Of a stretch of DNA of 64,000 nucleotides, positions 9,526-19,788 are shown in pieces. The DNA comes from Aurantiochytrium sp. KH105 (lineage: Eukaryota; Sar; Bigyra; Thraustochytrida; Thraustochytriidae). The translations under genes were made by a program, and so were the position numbers. Where the stretch lies: NCBI GenBank assembly GCA_003116975.1, contig BGKB01000008.1:372001-436000 (forward strand), read 5' to 3'. Under the pieces are notes generated by a model. The model worked only from the letters and a program-made list of their open reading frames with translations. It was not told the origin of the DNA and searched no databases. The first letter of the stretch is position 1, and each line of letters begins with the position of its first letter.

Positions 9526-10734
9526 TTAGCTGGCAAAATAGGCTCCATTTTTTACGAACACAAGGCCATCGAGCTGGAGACCGTCGAGAAGGCCCTTTTC
9601 AGTGGCACTAAGGGATGAAATCTGGAATCCCTCAGCGCCAGCGTTTGCTATTTTGCGAAGCAGCTGATCCTGCGCCGGTACGGATGCATTCTCCGCCCCA
9701 ACGGAAGTTTCTGCTTCTTGTTTCACGTCTTTGGGGCCATCTTTTACCCTTGCCGAACTGTCATTTTCGATCTTCACCGCATCAGGTTTAAAAGGAAATC
9801 GATCATCTTGTACGATCCCTTCGACTTGATCAAGCAAAAGTGGTCCTTTTGCGCCCCAACCTGCGCGGCCACTGGGTACCGCTGGGCGAAAACGTGCATA
9901 CATTTCGTATGCGATGCGATTGCTGTTCTTGCGTAGCAGTTCCGGATCCATCAAGCGCACGACACGCATCATGACTTCATACGCAAGCTCAAGAGACCGC
10001 CCAAAGCTTCGTTGCAGGGATGACAAAACGGACCGTGGATGAGCGATGCGCCCATCATGACTCAAACCGCGAAGCGCCGGTGGCTTTCCAGCCTCTTGCG
10101 CTGGAAATACTCTGGCAGAGAATGCACGGCCGAGCAGAGCCACTTGTGCCTCCTCTTGCAACGACTCGTGAGTATCGCTCCTGCTGCTGCCGCCGCCGCC
10201 ATCTGGGCGATTCTGGTAGATTCCAAGACGCTCGCCGTGCGAGCGAGCGTTTAGACCGGCCATGGCGCTTCCCAATGAGAGAGCCGAGCTCCAGTCGTAA
10301 CCAAGAATCTGGGCCACGCAAGCACCCCATAGGATCATGACGGGCGAGCGATTGACAAGGATTCTTCGTGCATCAGCGCTGACAGTTCCTGCGTCCAGCT
10401 GCGCCTTCAGGGCTTCATCGACCTGGATCCTCTCGGCCAGATCGTCGATACCTATGACCTCATTCGCACGTCCGCGTTTTGCAGGGCCTTGGTCGCGTAC
10501 GATGGCACCGGAGGCTGATTTGCGCTTCCCCCCCTTGCCCTTGGTCTTTGCCACGGCCGCGAGCACACGCTTGCGTTGCTGGGGCGTGAGGGTCTTGAGA
10601 TCCGCAGCGGTCGCAGCTTCGATCTTGGCGACGCTGGTCAGTCCCGCCGTCGTCAGAGGGCCGAGCAGGTCGAGGGCGTCGAGCTTGTTCTCCGTCAGCC
10701 ACCGCAGCACCGCCGTCAAGCCTTCTGCCGCCAT
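9526..10734 (-). CDS. Unidentified protein with SAM-like N-terminus and winged-helix-like C-terminus
   Basis: This 402-residue intronless gene starts at a clear ATG (10734). Residues 1-65 look like a SAM-type helical domain (LTENKLDALDLLGPLTTAGL then ATAADLKTLTPQQRKRVLAA). A basic linker follows (KGKGGKRKSASG). The middle holds the best-conserved-looking block, ARRILVNRSPVMILWGACVA then QILGYDWSSALSLGSAMAGL and NARSHGERLGIY. The last 45 residues resemble a small winged helix (LLRKIANAGAEGFQISSL, LDGLVFVKNGAYF). The pattern suggests a nucleic-acid-associated or scaffold protein, but I cannot name a family. It is divergent from the TrmH gene, with a CTTG-rich stretch between them. Confidence 0.75.
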   Translation of the reverse strand: MAAEGLTAVLRWLTENKLDALDLLGPLTTAGLTSVAKIEAATAADLKTLTPQQRKRVLAAVAKTKGKGGKRKSASGAIVRDQGPAKRGRANEVIGIDDLAERIQVDEALKAQLDAGTVSADARRILVNRSPVMILWGACVAQILGYDWSSALSLGSAMAGLNARSHGERLGIYQNRPDGGGGSSRSDTHESLQEEAQVALLGRAFSARVFPAQEAGKPPALRGLSHDGRIAHPRSVLSSLQRSFGRSLELAYEVMMRVVRLMDPELLRKNSNRIAYEMYARFRPAVPSGRAGWGAKGPLLLDQVEGIVQDDRFPFKPDAVKIENDSSARVKDGPKDVKQEAETSVGAENASVPAQDQLLRKIANAGAEGFQISSLSATEKGLLDGLQLDGLVFVKNGAYFAS

Positions 10735-11226
10735 GGGTGCCGCGCGCGGGCGGGCTCGAGTTCTGCTGGTCCCTGCTTGCTCGCTTGTTTGCTTGCTATC
10801 TCGCTTGCTTGCTTGTTTGCTTGCTTCCCAATCTCTTCACCGCGAATACAAATACTACACCGCGAACACGGAAAAACCTGGCGGGCGAGGGATCGTCGAT
10901 CAACAGTTTCGAGGGATCCTCGACGGCCCCCTCGTACGTACGCCATAATGCCGATGATCTCCACGACCTCGAGGCCGGCGGCCTGGCATTCATTCCCGAA
11001 CGTGAAGGCGTAGTGAGATGGTCTTGCGTGCGTCAGCTCGGCGAGATTGGCTGTTCTGGTTTCCTGCTTTTTTCGCCCTCGGCCAAATCGGTGGACTCCG
11101 TTGAGCGCGGGTGCATTTGCAAAACGATTCGGAGCGCCCGGTCTCGCGCGCGTCGGGCGGAGCCGAGCGGAGCGGAGGCGCAGGGCGGGCAGGCGGCGGC
11201 GTGTGGCGTGCGACACCGTGAGCAAG
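10735..11226. other. Divergent promoter region between the SAM-like gene and trmH
   Basis: About 490 bp. Positions about 10777-10830 hold an imperfect CTTG/CTTGTTTG tandem repeat. The rest is GC-rich near the trmH start, where an open frame without ATG (11047 onward, first codon TTG) precedes the real start. Confidence 0.55.
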
Positions 11227-12048
11227 ATGGCGCCGAGCGCCACGAGGCTGCAGAGGTTGCGGCGCGTGTTGGCGCAGAGGCAGCCGGACTTGACGGTGCT
11301 CATGGACGGCGTGCGCAAAAGCCTCAACTTGGGCGCCGTGACACGCACGGCAGAGGCAGCGGGCTGCCTCGAGGTGCACGCCGTCGTGAACCAGGATGAC
11401 AGCAAACACGTGCTGAAAAATGGGGTTCATAAACGCAGTGCCAAGGCCTGGGCCCAGGGTTCGCAGGACCCCAAGGGAGCGGGGCTCCGGCGACCGCGAA
11501 ACAAAGAGCTTCTGTCCACGTCCAAGGGCGCAGATCGATGGGTACAGGTCCGTGTCCACGAGCAACTGGAAAAGGCCGTGCAGTGCGTGCGCGAGCAGGG
11601 AATGCAAATCATCACTGCCGATCTCGCGCCCGAGGCAGTCGATTTTCGTCAAATTGATTATACACGTCCCACCTGCGTGCTCGTGGGCGCTGAGGCCGAA
11701 GGGGTCAGTGATGCGGGGCGTGCATTTGCCGACCATATTGTTACAATCCCCATGGTAGGAATGGTGCAAAGTCTCAATGTATCGGCAGCGACGGCCATCG
11801 TACTTTACGAGGCGCAACGCCAGCGCGAGGCAGTTGGCATGTACGAGGAAGCCAACAGTGCGCTCAGCGCAGAGGAACAGGGACGCTTGCTTGTTCGTTT
11901 CTTTCAGCCAGAGGTGGCAGCCCTTTGCGATGCCAAGGGCATCGACTACCCCAAGCTTGACGAAGATGGCGATGTTATCCCTAACGCAGCTTGGTCCCGC
12001 GCCTTTCATGCCCATGCAAGCGCCAAAGATCCTGCCGTTTTGCAGTAA
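11227..12048 (+). CDS. trmH: tRNA (guanosine-2'-O)-methyltransferase, bacterial TrmH type (SPOUT)
   Basis: TrmH methylates the ribose of G18 in the tRNA D-loop using S-adenosylmethionine. The 273-residue product carries the full SPOUT/TrmH signature: RQPDLTVLMDGVRKSLNLGA with an Arg-containing first motif, DFRQIDYTRPTCVLVGAEAE, then HIVTIPMVGMVQSLNVSAA and ALVLYEAQRQ-type helix (read here as IVLYEAQRQREAVGMY). The tail LDEDGDVIPNAAW also follows the proteobacterial enzyme. Near residues 53-95 there is an extra basic segment that the bacterial enzyme lacks. I chose the ATG at 11227 because it aligns with the bacterial N-terminus. The upstream extension begins with TTG but is Arg-rich, so a spliced organelle leader is possible. 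The resemblance is closer to bacterial TrmH than to the large eukaryotic Trm3/TARBP1 type. Confidence 0.9.
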   Translation: MAPSATRLQRLRRVLAQRQPDLTVLMDGVRKSLNLGAVTRTAEAAGCLEVHAVVNQDDSKHVLKNGVHKRSAKAWAQGSQDPKGAGLRRPRNKELLSTSKGADRWVQVRVHEQLEKAVQCVREQGMQIITADLAPEAVDFRQIDYTRPTCVLVGAEAEGVSDAGRAFADHIVTIPMVGMVQSLNVSAATAIVLYEAQRQREAVGMYEEANSALSAEEQGRLLVRFFQPEVAALCDAKGIDYPKLDEDGDVIPNAAWSRAFHAHASAKDPAVLQ

Positions 12049-12567
12049 CATGTATCCTATTAGCCCTATTAGTCGTGTGTCTTTCCTGAAAGTTTCCCTT
12101 AACGGACTTCTGCGCACAAGTTGCAAGAAATTCACCATAGAAAGAACTACATTCGTAATCGTTCTGCGCGAAAAGAGACGGGCGTGTCATTCAAGCATAT
12201 TCCTTTGTGCGAGTGTGCAATCACCCGTGTGAAATCGCATTTTCCCAACAGAACATTCCCTGCTCATCTTGTACAATGTTCAAAAGACAACTTCAGAACC
12301 ACTTCTGTGTCCAACATTTTCTCTTATGTGTTGCATTTTGCCAGCCTCTGTGCCTTGGCGTCTTGAAAGTAGTTCTTGCTGATGCTAAATTGCGCGACCA
12401 ATACGAACATGCAAGATGCTCTTTCCCTCTCTCTCTCTCTCTCTCTTCTTCTGGCTTTCAGTCCTCTCTCGGCACGCATCCCGGCAGTGAACACGCGTAC
12501 AGAGAGAAAAAAAAACAGCAACACAAAAATCGGGAAACTCCTTGCTACAATTCTTATCAACTTTACA
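12049..12567. other. Convergent intergenic region with CT microsatellite
   Basis: About 520 bp between the trmH stop and the giant gene's stop. It includes a CT dinucleotide run near 12426-12446. No coding or RNA features are seen. Confidence 0.55.
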
Positions 12568-15500
12568 TCAGTGAGCAAGAGGAACCCCGAAAAAGTTTGC
12601 AAGGTACGGCGGACAGTCCCACTGCGCCACACCTGTGTCGAGGCGATAGTAAAAACAGCTTCCCGTGACAGAATCACTAAATTGGGACCAACCATCGTGC
12701 TCATTGATAATTTTGGCGCGCTTGCGGCGCTGAATCCATTCCAAATCCCAATTTGGCTCTTTCCATTGCGATTGCTGAGTGATGTCATTGAACCAGAATC
12801 GGGAGAACTCGGGTTGCGAGGCCTCTGGATCATACATTTCGTACCATTCGCCATCTTGTGAAAGCGCGGAGCTCCTCTTGCGGGCAATATCGCCGGGCCC
12901 GCCGCCCTCAAATCGTCCACCAGGCAGTCTGTTGAGTAAAAAGTCATTGTAGTTGTCAATGGCGCTCTGATTGGTTGGGTCGAGGTCGAGCGCTTTGCGA
13001 AAGAACTTCTCGGCGCGCTCGTAGTCGTGATCAATGGATTGTTTGACGATTGCAAAATTGAGCCAAGCATCCGAGCTCTGCGGCTGTGAGACGACCGCCC
13101 AAAAGAAGAACGCCGACTTTGCAGAGAGAAATTTTTCATTCTTGGGGTCGATCCGTCGCGCCTCGTCAATTCGTCGCATCGCTCGAGAAAAGGTGTCCTT
13201 GCGTGGATACCCATTCGCGACCAGCTCAAAGATGGAAAAGGCGTAGAGCAAAAGAGGACTGTGCGGTGCCTTGGACAGCGCCTCCGTATACAGTTGCTTT
13301 GCACGAGCATAGTCATGGTTACGCGTGTGCATGAGCAACGCATAGTTGGCAATGCTTGAAAGACGATCCGGAGCAGTCTCGTACTGGACTTCTGTTCGCC
13401 GCTGAAAGGTAAGCGCCTGCACGACACTTGCAAAGTCCATGCGAAATTCCACGCCCTGAGTCTTGCGAAAGAGACGTTGTACCCTTGTGGCAGCCTCGTG
13501 CTCTGACAACCAAGCTGTGCGACCTGTCAAGGGATGGTAGTAATACGCTGACCCATCCTCGGCTTGGCAAGTCTCCCAGACATCTGGAGGATCTGGGAGG
13601 TCGAGCGTGCCGAGCAGACGCGGCCGCGTCCAGGAAACTTCACCCGTGTCGAAACGAACGTAGTACCATCTGGACGAATCGCGATCCCATTGCTTACGAA
13701 AAGCGCGATGGATCATGCGCACAATGATATTATACGCGCGGCGCTGGCGAAAGAGTCCCTGGATGCGGCACGCCATGAGATGCTCGCGCTGCTCCTGGAC
13801 ATCGCACTCAAGCATGAGGACATCGTCGCCACGCTTGTGCATTGCTCGGTGCGTCTCGAGTCCACAGGCGCGACACAAAATGAGGCGCTTCACAAGATAC
13901 TGCAAGAGGTCAGGTAGTCGCTCCGGACGCAAAAGAGGCGGAGTAATGGCATCAGCGTCTTCATTGTAATTGAACCATTGGTGCAAATTTTTGCGACTCA
14001 GCAGCACAGACTTGATCTCTCCTGAGACTGGGTTGTATGCATGAAAAGAATATTCCCCACGTTCCTCTGTAATTGTGACGATGTGCAATACTTTGGTGCG
14101 GTCCGTGGCCACCACGTACACGCCTTGCCGTAGGAGCTTGGACCCCGTTTCTTTGGAAGCCTTGCGACCAAGCACGAGAGCGTATTCATCGCCTCTCTTG
14201 CGGTATTGCAGACGCTGCAGCGCAAAGCGAAGACAGTCGCTCTTGTAAAGATCTTCGTCCGTGTAGTTGCTAATATTCGTAGCGTCCTCAACTGTCGTGC
14301 GAAGCTCGTCAAGGGTCAGCGTGAAAGAATTCGTCTCGCAATCCGTAGGCCGATAACAGTGAATCATGATGGATCCCTTGATATGCTTGGAAATCGTAAT
14401 AATGTTGCATGTCCCAGAAATTAAATGCGCGCGCGCATAGATACGCGACTTGGTCCGTGCCTCGCGGATCGACTTTGCCTCTTCTTTTCTGATGTTTCGA
14501 GCACGTCTGACATGAGCCACTTTTTTCAGAAATGTGCCTCGAAAAGCAAACGACTTGAATTGCGCTTGTAGACGGATCGTAGCGACCCGCTTGATCTTGT
14601 ACGCCTTCAGCGATATGCGCCCCCGGACGATCTTTTGGATCGCCTTGGCCGCACATTGTCGCTTTGCCTCACACACTACAGCAAGGCGCTTTGCCTCTGC
14701 CCATTTGAGGCGCTTGCACTCCTTCCAGTCCAAGATAAAGGTCTCAATAAACTTGCGCACTGCAGGGCGTTCGTCCAGCCATGGGAAATGAACGAGGGCC
14801 ACCTCGGGAAGAGCACTATCGAGAAAGGACCTCATCGAGAGCTTGCGTTCTGCCGGGCCCTTGGCGCGAGCGAAAATAAGATCGACCTCAGTTGGCGTCA
14901 GCCTGTCGTTGATGACCCCAGGGAGCTCCCGAAGAAATTTGACGAACTTGCCGTTATCAAGACCCTCTGACGGAGGGTACCATTGCGTACAGAGCATCTT
15001 GAAGACGGCCCGAATTGAAAATTCCAGCGAGACTTGGTCCCAGAAATCCTGCTGTCGCGGATGTAGAGGTCCCGTGCCAAGCATTGGAACAAGCTCGCGC
15101 CACGACATTGTGAACTTGAAAAATGTCTCGGTTTTGAGCATTTCCTCTTCCAATCGAGCCTTGCGCAATTTTTCAGCCTGCTCCTGCTTTTGCTTTTGCA
15201 GCAGTGACTTCTCCTTTTCTTTCTCGCTAAGCTCCATCACCACCACGCGCTGAATACGGACATGCTCCATGCTCGGTTTCGCAAAAGGCTCCTTGAGCGT
15301 CAGATAGTCGGGTTCAAAGGGATCCTCCGGGTCGTCGGAAAGCTCCAAGAGTATGCGGTCGTCCAGACGGATAAAGTCACCCACATGCAGGTTGTACCGG
15401 AGATCCGCATGAGTGACAAGCCGCTGAGAGCCTTCTTCGATGCTCACAAACCCATTCTTAATCTCGATGGCTTTTCCAGGCGAGCGGACAACGCGAAAGG

Positions 15501-18500
15501 CCTCGACATCAACATACTCCTTGGCCTGATCACCCATGTCCAGATCCTCTTCGATGATTCCCCCGCGCGATGACTTGCTAGTCGCGCTGGCAATACGCGC
15601 GTCTGCTGATTCTTTGCTCTCGAGTACATCTTGCGCATTCTCGTCCTCGCCGCCCTCGCTGCTATCTCGCGAGTGCGCAAGCTCGAGCGTATCGTCGTCA
15701 AATCCTTCAGTGAGAGCCGTCTTTGCCGGTGGCTGAACGTCGAAAGGCTTTGCCAAAGGAACCGTGCACGGGTCGAATTGTGTCTTTTTGTTTTTCGAGA
15801 CCATGGCACGGATCCCTTCGATTTCAATTCGATCTCCGCGCTCAAGAATATCCACCAGGTCAACACTTGGAGTAAAGTACTTGGCACCTCGTCGCACGCT
15901 CACAGTTCCGGGAAGCTGGACAAGTTCCTCAAAGAAGACTTCTCGCCTTCGGCGCTCAGCCTCGGCCTTGCGTTTGGCCTCGAGAGCGGCTGCCTTGCGA
16001 GCCTTCTCCTCTGCGAGACGGCGTGCTTCCTCTTCGGCCTCGAGCTCCTCTGGGGACTTTCGCCCCAGACGCTCCATGAGGTGAGCCAAGAAGTCAACGC
16101 GCTTCTTGCGTCGCCGACGCCGACGCTTCTTGCGCTTCTTGCGAGTCTCTCCTTCCGGTTTGGGCAGCGCAAAAAAAGAATCTGCGTCATCGCCGTCTTC
16201 TCCATCATCACTGTTCTCGTCTTCGCTGTATTCTTCGACAGCGTGAATCTCGAGTGTCGGAAAAAAGTCGAATGCGGAAGACACAACTTCTTCATGTTTG
16301 TGAGGGCATTGCACAAAGAGGAATTTGTTCGGGATACGCTCCGTCTCGGGTTTTTGGAGCTGCTGCGACTTGATGCTGGCCACTTGCTCGATTTGTCGCC
16401 TCGCGTCGAAGAGTGTGCTGCGCGGACCCACAAGAATCTGGCATATTTCAATCTTATGCAAGCGCACCTGCATGCGTAGACCACATTCCTGCCACGAGGC
16501 GAATTCGAGTCGCTGGCCTGTGCGATTCTCGGGCCATGGAAGGATAATTAAACGATCCAGGATGGTCTCTGCGGCAACACGGTTCGGGTATTCATCGAGA
16601 CCCATAAGAGCCTTGGCATTTCGATCATCGCCATTGCCCAGCTCTTGTAGGGACAAGAACGCGTGATCAAGCTCGTCTTTGAAGCTCTGCAAGGTGGCCT
16701 CTTTCTTCAATACACCAACTTTATGCACGCGAGCCTCGATGCGAATCGTAGCACCACGCTCTCGCATAGATACGGTCAGCGTGTCAACATGGAAACCACT
16801 CACATAGATGTCCCGCTCGCGGAATAATATAGGACTCATTTCCAGCGTGCGCGCGTCTGTGTTTCCTGACGCGTGAATCTCAAGCCGATCGACAAGACTC
16901 GCCACATTCGGCATGCCGAGAACTTGCAGCTCCTCGTAAGGGATTGTCGTCGTCAATAGCGGAAAACCAGGTCGCATGTCGCCGCCGGGCAAGTCGTCCC
17001 CGGTGAGTTCTTGGGCTTTAATAAGGACGTCACCGTTTCGGCCCACCTTGAGCTGCATGTTAAGGCGCACACCAGAAATTTCCAGCCCAAAGCGAGGGTG
17101 CGGAATGATCACTGTGCAGGAGTGACGCATGCGAACAAGCGCACGACACATGGTCGCAGTCATTCCGCAATCGATCAAACCCAGTAAAAAACTCTCTGCA
17201 CTATCGCCATTTCCCGAATGCAACGCCAACAGCGTTCGCACAAAGGTTCCTGGCAAATGGACAGTCTCCTTTTCCCCGGTCTTTACGTGAAGAGTCGAAA
17301 TTCTAAATTCGCGCTCGGGATCTTGCATGCGGTGCACAGTGGCCAAAAGGCACCCGAATCCGTGGTGATGAACGCCTCCGCGCCAGATGAACTCGCCCTC
17401 TTCAGCCACCACGGATCCGGCCAGATATACAATTTTCTCCGTCATCGCGACCCTTTGTGCTTTGGGCTTGCCGCCTATCCGCGTGTTTTCCTCATCAGCC
17501 TCGTCCCTGGCGCCGTTCTCGCTGCTGGCGTCAATGTCTTCACTCTTGACAATGTCGGCAGAAGCGCTTGGTTTGCTTCCATGAACATGATCTGCTGCGT
17601 TGAAAGCAGCTTCGTACACGTGCGTTTGCGTCGCGCGCTGGACGCAAGCCGCTGTAACCCGCATTGCCCCCGCGGGTGGTGCCATGTCTTCTTCTTCTTC
17701 TGCACCTGCTTTGCAGGCCTTGCTAGTAATTTGGTTTTTTTGCCACACAATGACATTTTCCGGCTCTTCGCGCGATTGCTCGACGATGAAGTGCTTAATT
17801 TGAAGCCTAGCACGCGGGGGCTTTTGCACAGTGAGTACTTTAGCAGCTGTGAGGTCGCGCGTGGCTTTTTCTCCAAGAATGTGCTGTTTCATGTCTCGAA
17901 TCTCCTGTTTCAAGCCCGAGATCAGTGCAGACGAACGGTCCGCCGTGTTTTCTAGATGCGCTGTAAAGTCAAAGCAGTGCTCATTGGAGAAAACAAATTT
18001 GCTCGCTTTTGAGAGACACCAAATGCACAATTGAGCAGCAGCTGGGCTAACATGACGAACGCGCGCGGGATCAAAGCGTTCGTCCTGGAAAATGGGACGA
18101 AGAAACTTCGCGCGAGACACGGAAATGTCCCTTTGCCCCTGAAATAGAGAGAGCCGCCTCAAAAGCCGCGTAGGGTTTTGCAAAAGCTCTCCTACGAGAC
18201 GATTCCATTTGAACTCACTGCGTGGGGGTAGGGGCTCGCGCGGGTTGAGCAGAAGAACCCGCACCGCACCAAGAACACCCTGCGCCAGCTCTGAGGGTTG
18301 CCTCGCAAGCTCTCGAAGACTCAGCTCAGTGAGGCCTTCGACCTCGAGAGCTCGACGACGCTCACGCCTCGGTTTGATCTTTTTATCACGCTGAACGGGC
18401 AATGCCCACTTGTCGAGCGCCTTCTCCGACCGTTCCCTTGGTGGCCGTGAGGGGCTGTCTTGGGCCAACGTAAGGATTCCGGCTTGGCCAATCCCAGGAC

Positions 18501-19788
18501 TCAAATCCCCAAAAGACTCATGAAGGGTGTCCTCCCGAGCCGAAGCAGGCCCGTGGGCACGAAACTGAGGAAGAAACTGGCTAGAACACGCGAAGCCCTC
18601 ACGTCCCCTGGACTCATGCGATGGCACTTCGGCGAATCGTCCAAACCTTCTTTCTTCTTGCAAAAGAATCACAGCAGCGAGCTCGAGTCGCGCTCGAGAA
18701 ATAGGCTCGCCCTCTCCAGGTGGTACAGGTTTTAGCGGTGACACGCAACCTTCGTGCGCCTCGCCGAGACCCTCAAGCTCCTTGGCGTCGAGTGCGGCGT
18801 CCTGATCGGCCGTCTCCGCATCCACAATCGCGTGGAACTGCATGCAGTTTGGCGACTGAGCGGCATGTTGTTGATCGGCCAGAGCGTCGAGATCGACGGT
18901 CGTGAGAAGCGGATTGCGCTCTGCAGCGAGACCCAGTCCGTCGAGTATATTTGCGCGCCCACCTGGCAGTGTTTGCCCCAGGAAGTCGAGATCCGCAGCC
19001 ATCTTCAGAAGATAATTGTAATCTCGCCATATGAAGCGAGCAAATCGATCTTCGAGCTCTGCGCGCCAGGCTTGCACGGCTTCTGTGACCTGAACGCTTC
19101 GCTTTTGCACGAGCTCGAGAGCCGGACGCATCGCCAAGGCGGCCGCATTCACGTGTGCTTCAACTGCCGCTGCGGTCCAGCGCTCTGAGGCGACACCACG
19201 TTCAATGATTGCCTCCAGGCGATGAAACTTGCGCTTGATGTCCTCGACGAGTCCTTCGCGCAAAAAAGCAAGCTTCATGAGGTAGAGCTCTCGCGACCCT
19301 GCTGCTGATCCCTTTGTGCCTGGGTTGTCAGGTCCCAAGGGTGAAAATGCATGCACGCCGGGTGGTGGCATTCCTGGGGAGCGTGTTTCGATCGCGTCTG
19401 GGCGAGGGCGCTTCAACGAGCCGACACAGCCTGAAATACTTGCTTGTTGACCTTTTGCTGGTCGCCTCGCGTCGTCAAGCGCTGCATTATATTGGTTGAC
19501 CTCTCGTCGACGGAGCACCTCCTCGACAAGGTCTGCCTCCTGAGCTGCTCTGCTTTGCTGCGGCGCTACCGTGAGCTTAAAGTACGGAGACGCGCGAAAG
19601 GACTTGGAGTCGGTATAAGTGCAATATGCATCGCTCACGGCGTCGTACTCTGGAATACCTTGCTGCAAGACGCTTGCTGTCGCAGAGAAGCCATTCCCGT
19701 CGCTTTCTGGCGCGCCCGGCGAGGGAGACCCAAGGCTCGGTGAGACGACGGCAGCCTTTGCGCGTTGCGTCCGTCTTCGTCGCTGCAT
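12568..19788 (-). CDS. Giant microtubule-type scaffold: dynein-stalk-like, p25-alpha-like, IQ, WW and TPR motifs
   Basis: This is one uninterrupted frame of 2406 residues. The longest frame starts at 19839 with GTG; the first ATG is 19788. In order: a basic N-terminus; a segment at about 485-600 that follows the layout of the dynein heavy-chain stalk and microtubule-binding region (SLRELARQPSELAQGVLGAV, later FDPARVRHVSPAAAQLCIWC); a long middle with a Lys/Arg run near 1215 and an EARRLAEEKARK coiled coil; a p25-alpha/TPPP-like piece near 1600-1665 (TPTEVDLIFARAKGPAERKL); IQ-like helices near 1700-1740 and 1990-2030; two WW-like motifs near 2030-2090 (WYYVRFDTGEVSWTRP); TPR repeats near 2150-2295; and two more WW-like motifs at the end. 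No motor ATPase is present. I infer a cytoskeletal or ciliary scaffold of unknown family. Confidence 0.8.
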   Translation of the reverse strand: MQRRRRTQRAKAAVVSPSLGSPSPGAPESDGNGFSATASVLQQGIPEYDAVSDAYCTYTDSKSFRASPYFKLTVAPQQSRAAQEADLVEEVLRRREVNQYNAALDDARRPAKGQQASISGCVGSLKRPRPDAIETRSPGMPPPGVHAFSPLGPDNPGTKGSAAGSRELYLMKLAFLREGLVEDIKRKFHRLEAIIERGVASERWTAAAVEAHVNAAALAMRPALELVQKRSVQVTEAVQAWRAELEDRFARFIWRDYNYLLKMAADLDFLGQTLPGGRANILDGLGLAAERNPLLTTVDLDALADQQHAAQSPNCMQFHAIVDAETADQDAALDAKELEGLGEAHEGCVSPLKPVPPGEGEPISRARLELAAVILLQEERRFGRFAEVPSHESRGREGFACSSQFLPQFRAHGPASAREDTLHESFGDLSPGIGQAGILTLAQDSPSRPPRERSEKALDKWALPVQRDKKIKPRRERRRALEVEGLTELSLRELARQPSELAQGVLGAVRVLLLNPREPLPPRSEFKWNRLVGELLQNPTRLLRRLSLFQGQRDISVSRAKFLRPIFQDERFDPARVRHVSPAAAQLCIWCLSKASKFVFSNEHCFDFTAHLENTADRSSALISGLKQEIRDMKQHILGEKATRDLTAAKVLTVQKPPRARLQIKHFIVEQSREEPENVIVWQKNQITSKACKAGAEEEEDMAPPAGAMRVTAACVQRATQTHVYEAAFNAADHVHGSKPSASADIVKSEDIDASSENGARDEADEENTRIGGKPKAQRVAMTEKIVYLAGSVVAEEGEFIWRGGVHHHGFGCLLATVHRMQDPEREFRISTLHVKTGEKETVHLPGTFVRTLLALHSGNGDSAESFLLGLIDCGMTATMCRALVRMRHSCTVIIPHPRFGLEISGVRLNMQLKVGRNGDVLIKAQELTGDDLPGGDMRPGFPLLTTTIPYEELQVLGMPNVASLVDRLEIHASGNTDARTLEMSPILFRERDIYVSGFHVDTLTVSMRERGATIRIEARVHKVGVLKKEATLQSFKDELDHAFLSLQELGNGDDRNAKALMGLDEYPNRVAAETILDRLIILPWPENRTGQRLEFASWQECGLRMQVRLHKIEICQILVGPRSTLFDARRQIEQVASIKSQQLQKPETERIPNKFLFVQCPHKHEEVVSSAFDFFPTLEIHAVEEYSEDENSDDGEDGDDADSFFALPKPEGETRKKRKKRRRRRRKKRVDFLAHLMERLGRKSPEELEAEEEARRLAEEKARKAAALEAKRKAEAERRRREVFFEELVQLPGTVSVRRGAKYFTPSVDLVDILERGDRIEIEGIRAMVSKNKKTQFDPCTVPLAKPFDVQPPAKTALTEGFDDDTLELAHSRDSSEGGEDENAQDVLESKESADARIASATSKSSRGGIIEEDLDMGDQAKEYVDVEAFRVVRSPGKAIEIKNGFVSIEEGSQRLVTHADLRYNLHVGDFIRLDDRILLELSDDPEDPFEPDYLTLKEPFAKPSMEHVRIQRVVVMELSEKEKEKSLLQKQKQEQAEKLRKARLEEEMLKTETFFKFTMSWRELVPMLGTGPLHPRQQDFWDQVSLEFSIRAVFKMLCTQWYPPSEGLDNGKFVKFLRELPGVINDRLTPTEVDLIFARAKGPAERKLSMRSFLDSALPEVALVHFPWLDERPAVRKFIETFILDWKECKRLKWAEAKRLAVVCEAKRQCAAKAIQKIVRGRISLKAYKIKRVATIRLQAQFKSFAFRGTFLKKVAHVRRARNIRKEEAKSIREARTKSRIYARAHLISGTCNIITISKHIKGSIMIHCYRPTDCETNSFTLTLDELRTTVEDATNISNYTDEDLYKSDCLRFALQRLQYRKRGDEYALVLGRKASKETGSKLLRQGVYVVATDRTKVLHIVTITEERGEYSFHAYNPVSGEIKSVLLSRKNLHQWFNYNEDADAITPPLLRPERLPDLLQYLVKRLILCRACGLETHRAMHKRGDDVLMLECDVQEQREHLMACRIQGLFRQRRAYNIIVRMIHRAFRKQWDRDSSRWYYVRFDTGEVSWTRPRLLGTLDLPDPPDVWETCQAEDGSAYYYHPLTGRTAWLSEHEAATRVQRLFRKTQGVEFRMDFASVVQALTFQRRTEVQYETAPDRLSSIANYALLMHTRNHDYARAKQLYTEALSKAPHSPLLLYAFSIFELVANGYPRKDTFSRAMRRIDEARRIDPKNEKFLSAKSAFFFWAVVSQPQSSDAWLNFAIVKQSIDHDYERAEKFFRKALDLDPTNQSAIDNYNDFLLNRLPGGRFEGGGPGDIARKRSSALSQDGEWYEMYDPEASQPEFSRFWFNDITQQSQWKEPNWDLEWIQRRKRAKIINEHDGWSQFSDSVTGSCFYYRLDTGVAQWDCPPYLANFFGVPLAH

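Noticed and set aside
11047..11226. 60-codon N-terminal extension of TrmH
   Set aside because: First codon is TTG and the bacterial enzyme aligns from the ATG at 11227; kept only as a possible leader if spliced.
10990..12138. 382-codon minus-strand frame opposite trmH
   Set aside because: Antisense to a clear TrmH with catalytic motifs; His/Arg/Cys-rich composition.
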